Positions 5,645-8,491 of a stretch of 8,491 nucleotides of DNA are shown here, one piece after another. This DNA is from an uncultured Roseiflexaceae bacterium (GTDB taxonomy: Bacteria; Chloroflexota; Chloroflexia; Chloroflexales; Roseiflexaceae), in NCBI GenBank assembly GCA_903932805.1, contig CAIZHO010000359.1, forward strand, positions 1 to 8,491. Reading direction: 5' to 3'. A program made the position numbers and the translations under genes. Position 1 is the stretch's first letter. Each line of letters begins with the position of its first letter. The notes below the pieces were generated by a model. That model was not told where the DNA came from, did no database searches, and saw only the letters and a list, made by a program, of their open reading frames with translations.

Positions 5645-6705
5645 ACCCGGTCGGTATCGGGATTGTCGGCTGTGGCCCCATCGCGCAAGCTGCACATCTG
5701 CCGGCGACGGTCAAGGCCGCCAACGCCACGCTCATTGCGGTGTGTGACCGTTCTGAACGACTACGCACTGCCGCCCAAAGCATGCATGGCGCTTCCATTG
5801 CATACGCCGATGCTGCCGACCTCTTCGCCGACACGCGGGTCGAGGCGGTGATTATCGCCGTGGCAGACCCCTTCCACGTGCCGCTCGCCATTGCCGCCCT
5901 ACACGCGGGGAAGCATGTATTGGTCGAAAAACCGCTCAGCGACACCCTCGCCTCTGCGCATGAGCTCGCTGCCGTACATGCGCAGACCGACAGCATCCTG
6001 CACATCGGCAACAACAAACGCTACGATATGGGCATCGAATATGCCCGCGACATGGCCTGGGGTGCCCTCGGCCAGCGCATCGCGTATCGTGGCTGGTATT
6101 GTGATTCACACCTGCGCTATACAGCGACCGACAACCTGCAGCCGTCATTTGTCACGGCTGATGACACCCTCCGCCCCGTGCTGGATCCCAAAACCGACCG
6201 GCGCCGCTACCTGCTGTTGACCCATGGGAGTCATCTCGTCGACACGGCACGCTATATCTGTGGCCCCATTGTTCGCGTGCAGACGCAATATCGCACCGTC
6301 GAAGGGGCACGCTGTTGGTACAGTGCAGTGACCTTTGCCGATGGTACTTTGGGGCACCTCGATTTGACGGTGACCATCCAAGGGGACCATCACGAGGGGT
6401 TCCACCTCTACAGCCAACATGGGTCGATACTGGCGAAAACATACCTCCCCTGGTTTTTCAAGAGTAGCGACGTCGAGGTATTCACGAGTACCGATGCACA
6501 GTATCATCGGCCGCTGGGTGCAGATGGGCATTCGTATCGGCGCCAAATCGAAGGCTTTTGTGCAGCCATACGCGGCAATCAGGGCGTGCGGGCTGCAACC
6601 ATCGATGACGGTGTTGCGGCACTTGCCGTACTGACCGCGATGACCCGTTCAGCCGAAGCGAATGCCGCTTGGGTAGACGTCAGTACGGCTGCGGGGCTCC
6701 CATGA
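5641..6705 (+). CDS. Gfo/Idh/MocA family NAD(P)-dependent oxidoreductase
   Basis: This is a 354-residue, two-domain cytosolic dehydrogenase. The Rossmann half begins with GIVGCGPIAQAAHL (7-20), the dinucleotide-binding G-x-G-x-x-A loop, and VCDRS (34-38) ends the second strand. VEKPLS (95-100) contains the family's conserved E-K-P with catalytic Lys97. The C-terminal half (from about 125) is the beta-sheet substrate domain. THGSHLVDTARYICG (194-208), with His198 and Asp201, aligns with the G-x-H-x-x-D catalytic helix. Members oxidise or reduce sugars, inositols or related polyols, often with NAD retained; the substrate cannot be called here. The PLGADGHSYRRQIEGFCAAIRG region near 297-319 is the usual late helix of the family. 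Both ends sit in ATGA overlaps with the VOC and DUF72 genes, so co-translation is likely. Confidence 0.87.
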   Translation: MNPVGIGIVGCGPIAQAAHLPATVKAANATLIAVCDRSERLRTAAQSMHGASIAYADAADLFADTRVEAVIIAVADPFHVPLAIAALHAGKHVLVEKPLSDTLASAHELAAVHAQTDSILHIGNNKRYDMGIEYARDMAWGALGQRIAYRGWYCDSHLRYTATDNLQPSFVTADDTLRPVLDPKTDRRRYLLLTHGSHLVDTARYICGPIVRVQTQYRTVEGARCWYSAVTFADGTLGHLDLTVTIQGDHHEGFHLYSQHGSILAKTYLPWFFKSSDVEVFTSTDAQYHRPLGADGHSYRRQIEGFCAAIRGNQGVRAATIDDGVAALAVLTAMTRSAEANAAWVDVSTAAGLP

Positions 6706-7559
6706 ACATCCGTACCGGCTGCGCAGTCTGGGCTCACAAAAGCTGGGTCGGGTCGTTGTATCCCGCAGGGACGCCCGCTTCGGCGTTTCTCCAACGTTAC
6801 AGCGAACGCGTTGCCACGGTCGAGGGGAATGCGACGTTCTATGCAATCCCGAGCATGACGACGGTCGCCAAGTGGGCCGTCGAAACCCCAGCATCTTTCC
6901 GGTTTTGTTGCAAAATCCCCAAACTCATCAGCCACGCTGCTGCCTTGGCAGATACCATCGACCTCCGCGATCAGTTCCTCGAACGGATGCAGCCGTTGGG
7001 ACCGCGCCAGGGCCCGTATTTTCTGCAGCTCCCGCCGCGATTTGGCATGCGCCACATCAACGACTTGGCACAGTGGCTCACGACCTGGCCTGCTCATCTG
7101 CGGCTCGCCGTCGAAGTACGGCATCCCAGCTGGTATACGCCCCGCGGTCGACTCGTGCTCCAAGAACTGCTCGCGGCACACGCGGTCGGGCATTGCATCA
7201 TGGATGTGCGCCCACTCGACGAACCAGGTCTGCCAGGTGCCGACGCAGATCTCGACAGCGCCCGCGATCACAAGCCCGACATCCCGCTCGACCCGTGGGT
7301 CAGCGCTGACCTCGCGCTCGTTCGGTTTATCAGTCATCCGCATGCAGCCGCCAACGCGCGCTATCTCGACGAATGGGCGGTACGTATCGCCCAATGGGAG
7401 CGAACGGGAATACAAACGTATTTCTTTATGCACTGCCCGACCGAGGACCATTCACCGGCTCATTTGCATCTGTTCCATCTGGCGTTGACGAAGGTCTTGC
7501 CGGAGTACCGGCCGATATGGGATAATTCCCCACCAGAGCACCAAGCATCGCTGTTCTAA
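6702..7559 (+). CDS. DUF72 family protein (YecE-like TIM barrel)
   Basis: This 285-residue protein belongs to DUF72 (Pfam PF01904), a TIM-barrel fold without an agreed biochemical function. Recognised motifs, in order: TGCAVWAHKSWVGSLYP (5-21), EGNATFYAIPS (41-51), FCCKIPKLISHAA (69-81), FLQLPPRFG (107-115), EVRHPSWY (138-145) and FFMHCPTEDHSPAHLHLFH (241-259). The last segment replaces the FFNN found in many relatives with an M-H-C-P form, as in a distinct subgroup. The chosen start, at 6702, gives the family's usual N-terminus and overlaps the oxidoreductase stop (ATGA); the frame is open back to 6669, inside that gene. It is the last gene of the overlapping operon, and the helicase gene follows after 33 bp. 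The tight link to the Gfo/Idh/MocA gene hints at a sugar or polyol theme, but this is inference. Confidence 0.87.
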   Translation: MNIRTGCAVWAHKSWVGSLYPAGTPASAFLQRYSERVATVEGNATFYAIPSMTTVAKWAVETPASFRFCCKIPKLISHAAALADTIDLRDQFLERMQPLGPRQGPYFLQLPPRFGMRHINDLAQWLTTWPAHLRLAVEVRHPSWYTPRGRLVLQELLAAHAVGHCIMDVRPLDEPGLPGADADLDSARDHKPDIPLDPWVSADLALVRFISHPHAAANARYLDEWAVRIAQWERTGIQTYFFMHCPTEDHSPAHLHLFHLALTKVLPEYRPIWDNSPPEHQASLF

Positions 7560-7592
7560 GCCATCCCCTTGCGGTAGAGAGACTCCCCACCT

Positions 7593-8491
7593 GTGAACTA
7601 TTTGGCTGGCCTAAACACCGAACAACAGACTGCCGTGACTGCGCCCATCGGCCCGATCTTGCTCAAAGCCGGGGCAGGCAGTGGCAAAACACGTGTGTTG
7701 ACGCTGCGCATTGCACACATGGTGCAGCATCATCGCATCGACCCGAGTACCATTTTGGCGCTGACCTTCACCAACAAAGCCGCCAAAGAGATGCGCTCGC
7801 GCTTGCGCAGTGTTGTGGGCACACAGGTCAAGCAATTGACCACAGGAACGTTCCACTCCATCTGTGTACAGATTTTGCGGGCACACATCGAAGGCAAAAT
7901 CGGTCACTACACGCGTAACTTTAGTATTTACTCTGGTGACGAACAAGAACAACTGGTACAGCAATCCATCGATGCCGCACCAGAACCTTCTCCGGATGCT
8001 ACCGATGCAGATGATTTGCTCCGGCGCATCTCGCGTGCCAAAAGCCGGTTGCAGACCCCACGCATGTTGCTGGCCCAGGCCGAAAACACCAACGATTCGT
8101 GGGTTGCCCTACGCTACCGCCACTATCAAGGATTGTTGGCCGAGGCAAACGCACTTGATTTCGATGATCTCATCCAGGTGACATATCGCCTGCTGAGTGA
8201 GCACGAAGACATCCTCGACGCGGTTCAAAAGCGCTGGAAGCATCTCCTCGTCGACGAATATCAAGACACGGACCCTAGCCAGTTCAGCCTCATCCGCATT
8301 CTCAGCGAGCCCGTGGGCAGTCGGCCGCGCTCGCTGTTTGTCGTCGGCGACGCAATGCAATCGATTTATGGATTCCGCAATGCGGATCATACAATTATTT
8401 CGCGGTACGGCGAGACGTTCCCCAGTGCCACCATCATCGAACTCAAAACCAACTACCGCAGCCGGCAGGCCATCCTGGATGCCGCCTATGC
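7593..8491 (+). CDS. UvrD/PcrA/Rep-type superfamily 1A DNA helicase, N-terminal part (partial)
   Basis: The frame is open for 299 codons to the right edge. Superfamily 1A helicase motifs appear in order: Q motif LNTEQQTAV (7-15), Walker A AGAGSGKT (26-33), motif Ia LTFTNKAAKEMRSRL (57-71), Ib TGTFHSIC (84-91), 1B-domain ALDFDDLI (187-194), motif II LLVDEYQDTDPSQ (218-230), motif III VGDAMQSIYGFRNAD (251-265) and motif IV TNYRS (286-290). It translocates 3' to 5' on single-stranded DNA using ATP, in repair or replication restart. The start GTG at 7593 gives MNYLAGLN, the expected opening of PcrA/UvrD proteins; the SD is weak (GAGAGA, 7576-7581). Motif III has Ala-Met where the common form is Asp-Asp or Pro-Asp before QSIY. 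The C-terminal half, including motifs V and VI and any extra domain, is outside the window, so UvrD, PcrA and Rep cannot be told apart. Confidence 0.9.
   Translation, partial: MNYLAGLNTEQQTAVTAPIGPILLKAGAGSGKTRVLTLRIAHMVQHHRIDPSTILALTFTNKAAKEMRSRLRSVVGTQVKQLTTGTFHSICVQILRAHIEGKIGHYTRNFSIYSGDEQEQLVQQSIDAAPEPSPDATDADDLLRRISRAKSRLQTPRMLLAQAENTNDSWVALRYRHYQGLLAEANALDFDDLIQVTYRLLSEHEDILDAVQKRWKHLLVDEYQDTDPSQFSLIRILSEPVGSRPRSLFVVGDAMQSIYGFRNADHTIISRYGETFPSATIIELKTNYRSRQAILDAAY

Noticed and set aside
6579..7451. Long minus-strand open frame (290 codons) opposite the oxidoreductase and DUF72 genes
   Set aside because: The translation has no recognisable motif. The plus-strand proteins over the same bases have full family signatures, so this is an antisense shadow of GC-biased codons.

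Overview
The window is bacterial chromosomal DNA of moderate GC content with tightly packed genes. Gene content and several protein signatures suggest a member of the Chloroflexota: the sugar-transferase N-terminus, the small two-helix membrane protein with a GPL motif, the AIM24 protein and the HCP-type DUF72 protein. This placement rests on impression and not on any phylogenetic marker, so it is low to moderate confidence. I see no rRNA, tRNA, insertion sequence, CRISPR array or phage gene.

Layout. (1) Positions 1-1364, minus strand, hold the end of a surface-polysaccharide cluster. A GT2 glycosyltransferase is coupled by an ATGA overlap to a membrane protein that runs off the left edge and looks like the N-terminus of a polyprenyl glycosylphosphotransferase. 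(2) Positions 1365-1505 form a divergent promoter region with a short inverted repeat next to a good -10 box. (3) Positions 1506-3284, plus strand, hold a three-gene overlapping operon: a RidA-family deaminase, a GFSQG serine esterase and a HEPN-like protein with two CBS domains. (4) Positions 3285-3529 are a 245-bp intergenic gap with a 12-bp palindrome. (5) Positions 3530-7559, plus strand, hold a second long operon: a small two-helix membrane protein, an AIM24 protein, a SAM methyltransferase, a methylmalonyl-CoA epimerase-like VOC protein, a Gfo/Idh/MocA oxidoreductase and a DUF72 protein. Four of the five junctions are within 6 bp or overlap by 4 bp. (6) From 7593 to the right edge lies the N-terminal part of a UvrD/PcrA-type helicase, 33 bp after the DUF72 gene and possibly in the same transcript.

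How the genes may work together. The minus-strand pair plausibly builds a lipid-linked exopolysaccharide repeat unit. The first plus-strand operon combines metabolite damage control (RidA), ester hydrolysis and a possible nucleotide-sensing RNase-fold protein. The second operon mixes enzymes with no obvious single pathway. The overlaps argue for co-expression but not for a shared biochemical step. The least ordinary item is the HEPN-CBS protein, which keeps an intact R-x4-H motif.
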